Source: Telmatospirillum sp. J64-1 (GTDB lineage: Bacteria; Pseudomonadota; Alphaproteobacteria; Rhodospirillales; Magnetospirillaceae). Taken from it: DNA of 64,000 bases. The first letter of the stretch is position 1, and every line of letters starts with the position of its first letter. Location: NCBI RefSeq assembly GCF_006980715.1, contig NZ_SBHN01000010.1:97309-161308 (forward strand). Reading direction: 5' to 3'. This document shows, one piece after another, positions 1 to 7,134 of this stretch. The notes under the pieces were generated by a model that was not told the origin of the DNA, searched no databases, and saw nothing but the letters and a program-made list of their open reading frames with translations. The position numbers and the translations under genes were made by a program.

Positions 1-854
1 GAAATGCAGACCTGGCCGCAATTGCGGAACTTGGCCGTGGCGGCGGCGGTGGCGGCGGCGACGGGATCGGCATCCTCGAAGACCAGCACCGGGGCATGGC
101 CGCCCAGTTCCATCGACACCTTCTTGAAGTCGTCCACGCATAGCCGCAGCATCTCGCGGCCCACCGGCACCGAACCGGTCAGCGAGACCTTGCGCACGAT
201 GGGCGAGGCGATGAGGTGGCGGGCGATCATGTCGGAATTGCCGGTGACCAGGTTCATCACGCCGTCGGGCAGGCCCGCATCGGCCAAAGCCTGGACCAGC
301 GCCATGGCCGAACCGGGGGTCTCGCCCGCCGGCTTGAGGATGACGGAACATCCCGCCGCCAGGGCAGCGGCCATCTTGCGGGCCGGCAGCAGGGCGGGGA
401 AGTTCCAGGCCGAGAAGGCGGCGACCACGCCGACGGGTTCGTATTTCACCATCATGCGGCTGTCGGGGCTGCGGCCCTCGATGGTCTGGCCGTAGATGCG
501 CTTGGCTTCCTCGGCATACCATTCGAACTGGTCGGCGGCGGCGCCGGTCTCGCCCCTGGCCTCGGCCAGCGGCTTGCCGGTCTCGGCGCTCATCAGGGCG
601 GCGATGTCCTCGGTGCGTTCGCGGATCAGGGCGGCGGCACGGTGCAGCACGGCGGAACGCTCCCAGGGCGAGGTCCGCCGCCAGACGTGGAAGCCGGTCT
701 CGGCCGCCACCAGGGCGTCGTCAAGATCGGCGGGACCGGCAGCCGGAATATGGCCCAGTTCCGATTCCCGCGCCGGATCGGTCACGGGCCGGGTGGCGCC
801 ATCCTTCGCAGCGCGCCATTCCCCTTTGATGTGAAGGCCATATCTGTCGTACAT
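1..854 (-). CDS. NAD(P)-dependent aldehyde dehydrogenase, C-terminus cut by window edge
   Basis: Oxidises an aldehyde to the acid with NAD(P)+. About 284 residues are present. They include the conserved run PVGVVAAFSAWNFP, the SLTGSVPVG stretch of the cofactor site, MELGGHAP with the general-base glutamate, and FRNCGQVCIS with the nucleophilic cysteine. The last of these lies right at the window edge, so the C-terminal third is missing. The overall pattern resembles succinate-semialdehyde-type dehydrogenases, but the substrate is not fixed by sequence. The ATG at 854 follows AGGAG. The gene is the last visible member of a leftward operon, 29 bp after the thiamine-diphosphate enzyme. An aldehyde from that enzyme is an attractive but unproven substrate. 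Confidence 0.9.
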   Translation of the reverse strand, partial: MYDRYGLHIKGEWRAAKDGATRPVTDPARESELGHIPAAGPADLDDALVAAETGFHVWRRTSPWERSAVLHRAAALIRERTEDIAALMSAETGKPLAEARGETGAAADQFEWYAEEAKRIYGQTIEGRSPDSRMMVKYEPVGVVAAFSAWNFPALLPARKMAAALAAGCSVILKPAGETPGSAMALVQALADAGLPDGVMNLVTGNSDMIARHLIASPIVRKVSLTGSVPVGREMLRLCVDDFKKVSMELGGHAPVLVFEDADPVAAATAAATAKFRNCGQVCI

Positions 855-883
855 CAGTCTTCTCTCCTTTCACCAAAGGGCCG

Positions 884-2824
884 TTACAGGGATTGCTTGT
901 GGTAGCGGGACTGCACGTCTTCGCACCAATTGCCCACATTCCAGGAACCATAGGCCCCCATGCCGCCTTCGCTGTTCTCGCCGGCATAGACCGGGACATG
1001 GATGAAGGACAGGCCGGGATGGGCATGGGCCTTGGCCAGGGCTTCCCTCAGTTCCGCTTCGCTGTGGCCGCCATAGAAGGCCGCCACGCCCTGCACGGAG
1101 GAGGCGAGCTGGACGTAATCCACCGCGACGCTGTCATTGGTGCGGAACTCGACGCCGTATTGCGCGTGCTGCAGGCTGGTGATGGCGCACATGCGGCGGT
1201 TGTCGAAGACCACCAGCGTGCCATGGGCCCCATGTTCCACGGCGTCGATCAGCACCTGGGGATTCATCATGAACGAGCCGTCGCCCGAGAAGGCGATGCC
1301 GTAGCGGCGCTTGTCCGGCGGGCACAGGGCCAGGGCGGTCAGGGCGCTGGAGGCGAAGCCCATGTAGGAGGCACCGGTATCGGTATAGGTGTCGCCAGGA
1401 CGGTCGTCGGCGACCACCTGGAATCCGTTAGCCTGGACGTCGCCGGCATCGAAGAACTTGACGGCATTGACCTCCTTGGCGAAGTCGGCGACCACGCGGA
1501 TGGCGGTAGGCTGGGTCAGCACCGGGCGGCCCCAGACCGGATCATGGAGGGTCTTGGAATAGGTGCGGCCATCGCGGAACTCGATCCATTCCTGCTTCTT
1601 CTCGGCGCAACGCTGCAGCCAACTGCGCTTGGGCGTCAGGTCGAAATCGGCTTCCTGCTCGATATGGGCCAGCAACTGGCTGATGACCACGCCGATATCG
1701 CCGGGCAGGGCGATGGTGTGGTTGTAATGGGCGACGTCGGAGAAATCGCCGTTGATGTTGATCACCGCTTCCACATTGGGATAGCCGACGCCCGAGCAAT
1801 CGGACTGGCAGACGGCGCGGCTGCCGATGACGATCAGCAGGTCGGCCATTTCCATGGCGAAATTGCCGCTGATCGAGCCCTTCGAGCCGCCGACATGCAT
1901 GTTCTGGGGATGCTCGTCGGGCAGCACGCCGCTGGCGCCCGGCGACAGCACCACGGTGGCGCCGATCCGCTCGGCCAGGCTGCGCAGTTCATCGGCGGCG
2001 AAGCGGGCACCGCCGCCGGCCTTGATGACGATGCGGTGATAGCGGCGCAGCAGGGCGGTGGCCTTGCGCAGGCTGTCCTCGCTGCCCACCGCCTGGACGG
2101 GCAGCTGCACCGGGCCGGGCAGGGCGTCCAGGTTGAAAACACGCCGTTCGGGCTGGGTGTTGATGGGCAGCATCAGGAAGAAGGGGCCCTTCTTGTAGGG
2201 ATGGCCCACCTTCAGGGCGCCACGGCGCAGGGCGTCGCGCAGGGCCTCGGGGGTGTGCAGCACGTAGGACTCGCCCATCAAGGCGGTCAGGCGGCCATAC
2301 AATCCCTGCTCGTGCTTCGGGATCTGCTGCATGTTGAAGCCTTCGCCATGGGTCGTCTCGTCCCCATAGATGTGATAGAGGCCGACATTGTTGCAGGCCG
2401 CGACCAGCGAGCCGGCCATGGCCTGCAAGGCCCCCGGGCCGATCGAGGTGACGACGGCGCAGGTCTCGCCGGTCATCCATTTCAGCGCGGTGCCGACATG
2501 GGCCATTTCCACTTCGTTGCGGAAGTTGTAGGTCCGCGTGGCGCCTTCCTCGGTATAGATGCGCAGCACCTCGCCGATATCGGTCGAGCCATGGCCGAAG
2601 ATGGCCAGGAAGGTGCGGACATCCTGCTTGAGCAGGCCCAGGATCAGGCCTTCGGACAGGCTCACTTCGACCAGCTTGGGCAGCAGGCCCTGGCGGATGG
2701 CGGCCTCGACGCTGCCGGCTTCGACCACGGCCCGGGCGCGCTGGCGGATCTGCGCTTCCTGGGACGAGGAGTCCTGCGTGACCGGTTTCTTGTCGGCAAC
2801 AATGGGTTGTGCGTTTTGGTTCAT
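884..2824 (-). CDS. IolD-like thiamine-diphosphate-dependent enzyme
   Basis: A 646-residue member of the acetolactate synthase/IolD superfamily. The N-terminal pyrimidine-binding domain carries the conserved glutamate in NEVEMAHVGTALK. A central domain (about 235-370) follows. The C-terminal domain has the metal-diphosphate motif starting GDGSF (G514-D515-G516) and ending in FDNRRM. The C-terminus (YGSWNVGNW) recalls the end of inositol-pathway IolD, which opens a cyclic dione. Cyclohexane-1,2-dione hydrolase of Azoarcus has the same general fold. The family assignment is firm. The substrate is inference: with an alcohol dehydrogenase, a molybdenum hydroxylase and an aldehyde dehydrogenase in the same operon, cleavage of a cyclic or vicinal diketone is plausible. 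The ribosome site is weak (GGGGCAAG). Confidence 0.85.
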   Translation of the reverse strand: MNQNAQPIVADKKPVTQDSSSQEAQIRQRARAVVEAGSVEAAIRQGLLPKLVEVSLSEGLILGLLKQDVRTFLAIFGHGSTDIGEVLRIYTEEGATRTYNFRNEVEMAHVGTALKWMTGETCAVVTSIGPGALQAMAGSLVAACNNVGLYHIYGDETTHGEGFNMQQIPKHEQGLYGRLTALMGESYVLHTPEALRDALRRGALKVGHPYKKGPFFLMLPINTQPERRVFNLDALPGPVQLPVQAVGSEDSLRKATALLRRYHRIVIKAGGGARFAADELRSLAERIGATVVLSPGASGVLPDEHPQNMHVGGSKGSISGNFAMEMADLLIVIGSRAVCQSDCSGVGYPNVEAVININGDFSDVAHYNHTIALPGDIGVVISQLLAHIEQEADFDLTPKRSWLQRCAEKKQEWIEFRDGRTYSKTLHDPVWGRPVLTQPTAIRVVADFAKEVNAVKFFDAGDVQANGFQVVADDRPGDTYTDTGASYMGFASSALTALALCPPDKRRYGIAFSGDGSFMMNPQVLIDAVEHGAHGTLVVFDNRRMCAITSLQHAQYGVEFRTNDSVAVDYVQLASSVQGVAAFYGGHSEAELREALAKAHAHPGLSFIHVPVYAGENSEGGMGAYGSWNVGNWCEDVQSRYHKQSL

Positions 2825-2845
2825 GATTCTTGCCCCAAGTCTGGT

Positions 2846-4390
2846 TCAGTGGGCCGAAGCGCCGTCGGCGTTCTTTGCATTCGGGATGGTCGTTTCGTCA
2901 TTGGCCGGAATGGCCGGATTGCGGCAGCGCTTGACGACCTGCGTGATGATGGTCAGGGCGGTCAGGCCGAGAAGGATCATGGCCGTCCACGACTCGAAGA
3001 AGGTGGCATGGCTGTTGTTCGACATGATCAGGGCGGTGCGGTAGTTGGTGTCCAGGATCTCGCCCAGAACCATGCCCAGCACCACGGGGGCGATCGGAAT
3101 GCCCAGGCGCTTGAGCACGTAACCGAAGGCACCCATGCCGATCATCATGTAGACGTCGAACATGCTGTTGCGGATGGCGAAGGCGCCGATGGCGCACAGC
3201 ACCAGGATCGAGGCCGCCAGATACTCGCCGGGCACCGCCAGGACCTTCACGAACAGCCGGATGCCCCAAAGCTGGACGGCGAAGATGGCGATATAGGAGA
3301 TGGCGACCATCGCGTAGATGGCATAGACGGTGTCCAGATTGGTCTGGAACAGCAGCGGGCCGGGCTGCAGGCCGTGGATCAGCAGGCCGCCCAGCATGAT
3401 CGCGGTGGCCGGATCGCCGGGGATGCCCAGGCTCAACAGCGGGATCAGCGTGCCGCCGGTGACGGCGTTGTTGGCGCTTTCGGGCGCGGCCACGCCGGCG
3501 ATCTCGCCCTTGCCGAAATTCTCCGGATTCTTCGAGAAGCGCTTGGCATGGGCATAGGCCAGGAAGGCGGCGATGGGGCCGCCGGCGCCGGGAATGGCGC
3601 CGATGCCCGTGCCCATGGCCGAGCAGCGCGTCACCAGGCCGAGATTCTGGCGGCATTCCTGCCATGTCGGCAGAGTGCAGCGGACCTTGCCGAACTTGCC
3701 CAGGTCGACCTTGTTGCCGTCCTTGGACAGGAAGGTGTCGACCAGCTGCGGGATGGCGAACAGGCCGATCATGGCGACCACCAGATTGACGCCCTGCATC
3801 ATGTCGGTGAAGCCGAAGGTCAGGCGCTGCACCCCGGTCAGGGGGTCGAGGCCGATGGTCATCAGCATCAGCCCCAGCACGCCCGCCACCAAGCCCAGCG
3901 TCAGGCTCCGTTCGGACAGGCCGCAGATGGTGGACAGGCCGAACAGCACCAGGGCGAAGATTTCCGCCGGGCCGAAGGCCAGCGCCACGTCGGCGATGTA
4001 GGAGGCGACGAAGACCATGATGATGAGGCTGAACAGGCCGCCGAAGACGGAGACGAACAGCGCCGTTCCCAGGGCTTTGCCCGCTTCGTTGCGCCGCGCC
4101 ATGGGATAGCCGTCCATGACCGTCGCCGCCGCGGAGGGGGTGCCGGGAATGCCGAGTAGGATGGCGGAAACGGACCCGCCGGTCATGCCTCCCAGATAGC
4201 AGCCGAGCAGCAGGCCCATGCCCGCCTCGGTGGGCATGGCGAAGGTCAGCGGTAGAAGAAGCACCAGGACCAGCGAATAGGTCAGGCCGGGGATGGCGCC
4301 AAAGATCAGGCCGAGGACAGAACCGATGAAGACCGCCAGCAGGGCTTCCATCGACAATGCCTGTTGAAGACCGGACAGGATTGTTTCCAT
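2846..4390 (-). CDS. tctA: Tripartite tricarboxylate transporter, large permease TctA
   Basis: The 12-helix-type large membrane subunit of a tripartite tricarboxylate transporter, which imports organic acids together with TctB and the binding protein TctC. The 514 residues contain the family signatures IPGLTYSL near the N-terminus, GIPGTPSAAATVMDGYPMA, GAIPGAGGPIAAF and LGIPGDPATAIMLGG. Length is normal for TctA. It follows tctB by 10 bp on the same strand, so translation is probably coupled. TctA alone does not reveal the substrate; a carboxylate fed into or produced by the neighbouring catabolic enzymes is the obvious guess. Confidence 0.95.
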   Translation of the reverse strand: METILSGLQQALSMEALLAVFIGSVLGLIFGAIPGLTYSLVLVLLLPLTFAMPTEAGMGLLLGCYLGGMTGGSVSAILLGIPGTPSAAATVMDGYPMARRNEAGKALGTALFVSVFGGLFSLIIMVFVASYIADVALAFGPAEIFALVLFGLSTICGLSERSLTLGLVAGVLGLMLMTIGLDPLTGVQRLTFGFTDMMQGVNLVVAMIGLFAIPQLVDTFLSKDGNKVDLGKFGKVRCTLPTWQECRQNLGLVTRCSAMGTGIGAIPGAGGPIAAFLAYAHAKRFSKNPENFGKGEIAGVAAPESANNAVTGGTLIPLLSLGIPGDPATAIMLGGLLIHGLQPGPLLFQTNLDTVYAIYAMVAISYIAIFAVQLWGIRLFVKVLAVPGEYLAASILVLCAIGAFAIRNSMFDVYMMIGMGAFGYVLKRLGIPIAPVVLGMVLGEILDTNYRTALIMSNNSHATFFESWTAMILLGLTALTIITQVVKRCRNPAIPANDETTIPNAKNADGASAH

Positions 4391-4400
4391 GACGGCTTCC

Positions 4401-4871
4401 TCAGAGCAAATTAAGCCAGGTGCCGCGAGGCAGGTTCGCCTCGAAGCCCTGAACGAAGATCAGCCAGCACACGGCCGGGATGATGATGGCCGTCGCCAGT
4501 GTTTTGGTCCATGAGCGGATCCCCATCATCACCTTGAAGACGAGGATGACCACCAGCGGGGTCGCCAGGACGAAGCCGATCTTGCCAAGGAGAAAGGCAT
4601 AGCCGAACAGGACCAGGAAGGTTCCCCCCACCACCTTGACCTCGCGGTTGGTGATGGCGGAGGGAACGTCCAAGCACAGCTTCGCCGGGCTGAACACCAG
4701 CACAAGGCCGAGAAAGCCGAGGATGGTGCCCAGCAGCAGCGGGAAAGTCCGAGGACCGGGAGTACCCGGAATATGGCTTTCCGGTATCGTATAAAGCACT
4801 GTTGCGACCCAGCCGGCAGCGAACAGCGTCAGGACGATGCCGAGCCCGCGACTGAATTTGCCGGCATTCAT
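4401..4871 (-). CDS. tctB: Tripartite tricarboxylate transporter, small permease TctB
   Basis: A 156-residue integral membrane protein with four predicted hydrophobic helices: about residues 10-30, 43-60, 80-120 (two close segments) and 125-145. This is the size and pattern of TctB. Members of this family are poorly conserved in sequence, and the assignment rests largely on its place between tctC and tctA. It begins 12 bp after the end of tctC. Confidence 0.88.
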   Translation of the reverse strand: MNAGKFSRGLGIVLTLFAAGWVATVLYTIPESHIPGTPGPRTFPLLLGTILGFLGLVLVFSPAKLCLDVPSAITNREVKVVGGTFLVLFGYAFLLGKIGFVLATPLVVILVFKVMMGIRSWTKTLATAIIIPAVCWLIFVQGFEANLPRGTWLNLL

Positions 4872-4883
4872 GATGTCGCCCCC

Positions 4884-5846
4884 TTAGTTCGAGCTGGCCA
4901 TCTGGGCCATCAATTCGGCGATGCGTGCATCGTCCTCGGCGATCACCTGGGCGAACTGGTCATGGGGAAGGTACGAGACGCTGAAAGCCAGGTTGTCGGC
5001 GACCTTCTGGAAGTCCTCGCTTTCGGTGACCTTCTTGATGGCGGCGTCCAGGCGGGCGATGGCCTCTTGCGGCGTACCCTTCTTGACGGCGATGCCGCGC
5101 CACATTTCCATGTTGCTGTTCACGCCCTGCTCGATGGTGGTCGGGGCGTCGGGGAACAGGTCGAGGCGGCTGTCGCTGGAGACGCCGAGGATGCGGACCT
5201 TGCCGCTCTTGACATGAGGCACCAGCGCGGCGGGAAGCTGCACGGTGGCGTCGACGCGCCCGCCCAGCAGGTTCAGCACGGCTTCGTTGCCGGGGAAGGG
5301 AACCGGCGTCATGGTCGCCTCGCCGGCATTGAACATGGCGGCGCCGGCGATATGGGTGAAGCTGCCCAGGCCCGAGACGCTGACCTTCATGCGGCCGGGG
5401 GCTTCACGGGCTTCTTCCATGAATTCGGAAAGCGTTTGCCACGGGGCGTTCTCGCGCACCGCCAGGACCGGCTTTTCGGTGCTGACCTGGGCGACGGCAT
5501 CGAATTCCTCGTAGCCGAAGGGCAGGTTGCCCTGGTGGTGGACGGTGCTGATGGAGTTGGAATTCCAGACGATGTGATAGCCGTCGGCGGGCTGGTCGCG
5601 GACATAGCTGTAGCCCACGGCACCGCCGCCGCCGGGACGGTTCACCACCGGCACCGGAACACCCAGTTCCTTGCTCAGGCCGTCGGCCAGGGCGCGGGCG
5701 GCCAGGTCGGCGGAGCTGCCGGCACCGAACAGCACGGTCATCTCGATGGGACGGCTGGGATAATTGTCGGCCGCCGTGGCAGGCAGAGACAGAGTCAGGG
5801 CTCCGGCGAACAGACCGAAGGCGGACAGGGTCTTCTTGATATTCAT
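4884..5846 (-). CDS. tctC: TctC/Bug-type periplasmic solute-binding protein
   Basis: A 320-residue extracytoplasmic receptor that delivers a carboxylate to TctAB. The ATG at 5846 follows GGGAGG and opens a clear signal peptide (MNIKKTLSAFGLFAGALTLS, cleavage near ATA-AD). The mature protein starts YPSRPIEMTVLFGAGSSADLAAR, the standard Bug-family N-terminal lobe, followed by VPVVNRPGGGG. An upstream in-frame start at 6017 was rejected because it lacks a ribosome site and would bury the signal peptide. The gene is separated from the molybdenum hydroxylase genes by about 266 bp containing several inverted repeats, so the transporter half may have its own promoter. Confidence 0.93.
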   Translation of the reverse strand: MNIKKTLSAFGLFAGALTLSLPATAADNYPSRPIEMTVLFGAGSSADLAARALADGLSKELGVPVPVVNRPGGGGAVGYSYVRDQPADGYHIVWNSNSISTVHHQGNLPFGYEEFDAVAQVSTEKPVLAVRENAPWQTLSEFMEEAREAPGRMKVSVSGLGSFTHIAGAAMFNAGEATMTPVPFPGNEAVLNLLGGRVDATVQLPAALVPHVKSGKVRILGVSSDSRLDLFPDAPTTIEQGVNSNMEMWRGIAVKKGTPQEAIARLDAAIKKVTESEDFQKVADNLAFSVSYLPHDQFAQVIAEDDARIAELMAQMASSN

Positions 5847-5895
5847 GCTTTCCTCCCGGTTACCGGCGGCTCTTTTTGGGCTTCGCCGGCTGGTC

Positions 5896-5910
5896 AACGA
5901 ATGATTCGTT
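5896..5910. promoter_or_regulatory. Perfect 15-bp palindrome upstream of tctC (possible operator)
   Basis: AACGAAT-G-ATTCGTT is a perfect inverted repeat with 7-bp arms and a single central base, about 50 bp upstream of the tctC start. The symmetry and position suit a dimeric repressor site. It differs from the TTTTC-type palindromes near iclR, so a separate regulator may bind here. No regulator is identified. Confidence 0.4.
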
Positions 5911-6014
5911 TCAGGCCGAGATACGTCTCTCTTGCGAGAGGGCGAAGCTGACGGTCCTTGTGGGGACCGGCGGCTTCGCCTGAATGCACCGTTTGTTATG
6001 GCTTGTTCCGGTGC

Positions 6015-6035
6015 CAAAAAGCGGGCCGCTTTTTG
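6015..6035. repeat. 21-bp perfect inverted repeat in the intergenic region, terminator-like
   Basis: Arms CAAAAAGCGG and CCGCTTTTTG flank one central base. In RNA this gives an A-tract, a short GC stem and a T-tract on either strand, like a weak bidirectional terminator. On the minus strand it lies between the molybdenum hydroxylase genes and tctC. It could therefore attenuate read-through into the transporter genes, or be an operator. Confidence 0.45.
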
Positions 6036-6063
6036 TTATTCACGTGTTGCCTCCTACTTTTTT

Positions 6064-6091
6064 CTTCTTCTTTTTTAGTTTTTTGAAGAAG
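6064..6091. repeat. AT-rich stretch with CTTCTTC/GAAGAAG inverted repeat
   Basis: About 60 bp of nearly pure T and A with little G or C (roughly 6055-6110) sits just after the stop of the hydroxylase C-terminal subunit gene, in DNA otherwise near 65% GC. CTTCTTC (6064-6070) and GAAGAAG (6085-6091) can pair around a T-rich loop. On the plus strand a T7 run follows, but no plus-strand gene needs a terminator here. Function unknown. Confidence 0.35.
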
Positions 6092-6112
6092 TTTTTTTCT
6101 CTGGGTCTCGTG

Positions 6113-7123
6113 CTAGGCGGCTTTCTCCCGCTTGCTGGCAAGCGCTTCGAGCACCCGTTCCGGCGTCGCCGGAAGCGTGGTGATCCGCACGCCGATGGCA
6201 TCGTAGATGGCGTTCAGGATGGCCGGGGCGGTCTGCACCATGGCCGGTTCGCCGATGCCCTTGGCGCCCAGCGGGCTCAAGGGATCGGGGTCCTCGACGA
6301 TGAAGGAGGTGACCTGCGGCACGTCGAGCGCGGTCGGCAGGATGTACTTGGCGAAGCCGGGCGTGGTGGTGCGGCCCTGGTCGTCGAGCTGGTAATCCTC
6401 CATCAGCGCCTGGCCGACGCCCATCACCACGGCCCCTTCGATCTGGCCTTCGACGCCGCGCGGATTGATGGCGCGGCCGACATCGTGGGCGGCCCAGATG
6501 CCCAGCACCTGCACCTCGCCGGTGGCGGTGTCGACCTCGACCTCGGCGACCTGGGCGCCGAAGACATAGGCCTGCCAGGGGCGGCCGCTGCCGTCGACGG
6601 GGTCGAGCGCGGTATGGTCGGCGGTGAAGGAGGCGCTGCCCACCGGCACCACGCCGACGCCCTTGCACTGCGCCACGGCCTCTTCCATGGTCAGGCGCAG
6701 ATTGGTGCCCGGCGCCCACATCTCGCCGTTGCGGGTCTGGATGCTTTCGGCCGGAACCTGCCACTTCTCGGCGATCACGCTGACCAGGCGGTTGCGGGCC
6801 TCGCGCGCGGCCAGGGCCACGGCATTGCCGATCATATAGGTCTGGCGGGTGGCACCGGCATGGGCGGCTTCCGGGGCGCGGGCGGTGTCGTTATCGCCGA
6901 TGGTCACGTCCTCGGGGCGGATGCCCATCTCCTCGGCGGCGATCTGGGCCAGTACGGTCAGGATGCCTTCGCCGATCTCGGTCACGCCGGTGACGACCTT
7001 GGCGGTGCCGCCATCGTCCAGTTCGGCCCAGGCACCGGCCCGGTCGATGGCGGCGGTACGGGCGATCCCGTACCAGCCGGCTGCCATGCCGCGTCCCCGC
7101 TTCTTGCGTCCGTCGTCATACAT
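6113..7123 (-). CDS. Molybdenum hydroxylase, C-terminal Mo-domain subunit (NdhM-like)
   Basis: A 336-residue protein equal to only the second half of the usual xanthine-oxidase-family large subunit. It starts in the region that in single-chain enzymes reads RKRRGxGxAxGWYG, and holds AGATRQTYMIGNAV, GxDVGRAINP-type motifs (AAHDVGRAINP) and KGIGEPAMVQTAPAI, where E292 matches the catalytic glutamate. The ATG at 7123 has its own GGAGAG ribosome site, 11 bp after the upstream gene stops. A separately encoded C-terminal half is known for NdhM of Eubacterium barkeri nicotinate dehydrogenase. A sequencing frameshift is possible but less likely (see findings). Confidence 0.85.
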   Translation of the reverse strand: MYDDGRKKRGRGMAAGWYGIARTAAIDRAGAWAELDDGGTAKVVTGVTEIGEGILTVLAQIAAEEMGIRPEDVTIGDNDTARAPEAAHAGATRQTYMIGNAVALAAREARNRLVSVIAEKWQVPAESIQTRNGEMWAPGTNLRLTMEEAVAQCKGVGVVPVGSASFTADHTALDPVDGSGRPWQAYVFGAQVAEVEVDTATGEVQVLGIWAAHDVGRAINPRGVEGQIEGAVVMGVGQALMEDYQLDDQGRTTTPGFAKYILPTALDVPQVTSFIVEDPDPLSPLGAKGIGEPAMVQTAPAILNAIYDAIGVRITTLPATPERVLEALASKREKAA

Positions 7124-7134
7124 TTTTTCTCTCC

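Noticed and set aside
893..4159. Very long plus-strand open frame opposite the thiamine-diphosphate and tctA genes
   Set aside because: Composition is the Gly/His/Asp-rich pattern of antisense frames in high-GC DNA; both genes on the other strand have clear domains and ribosome sites.
6064..6098. Plus-strand terminator (GAAGAAG stem followed by T7)
   Set aside because: No plus-strand gene ends here, the stem is AT-rich and the loop long.
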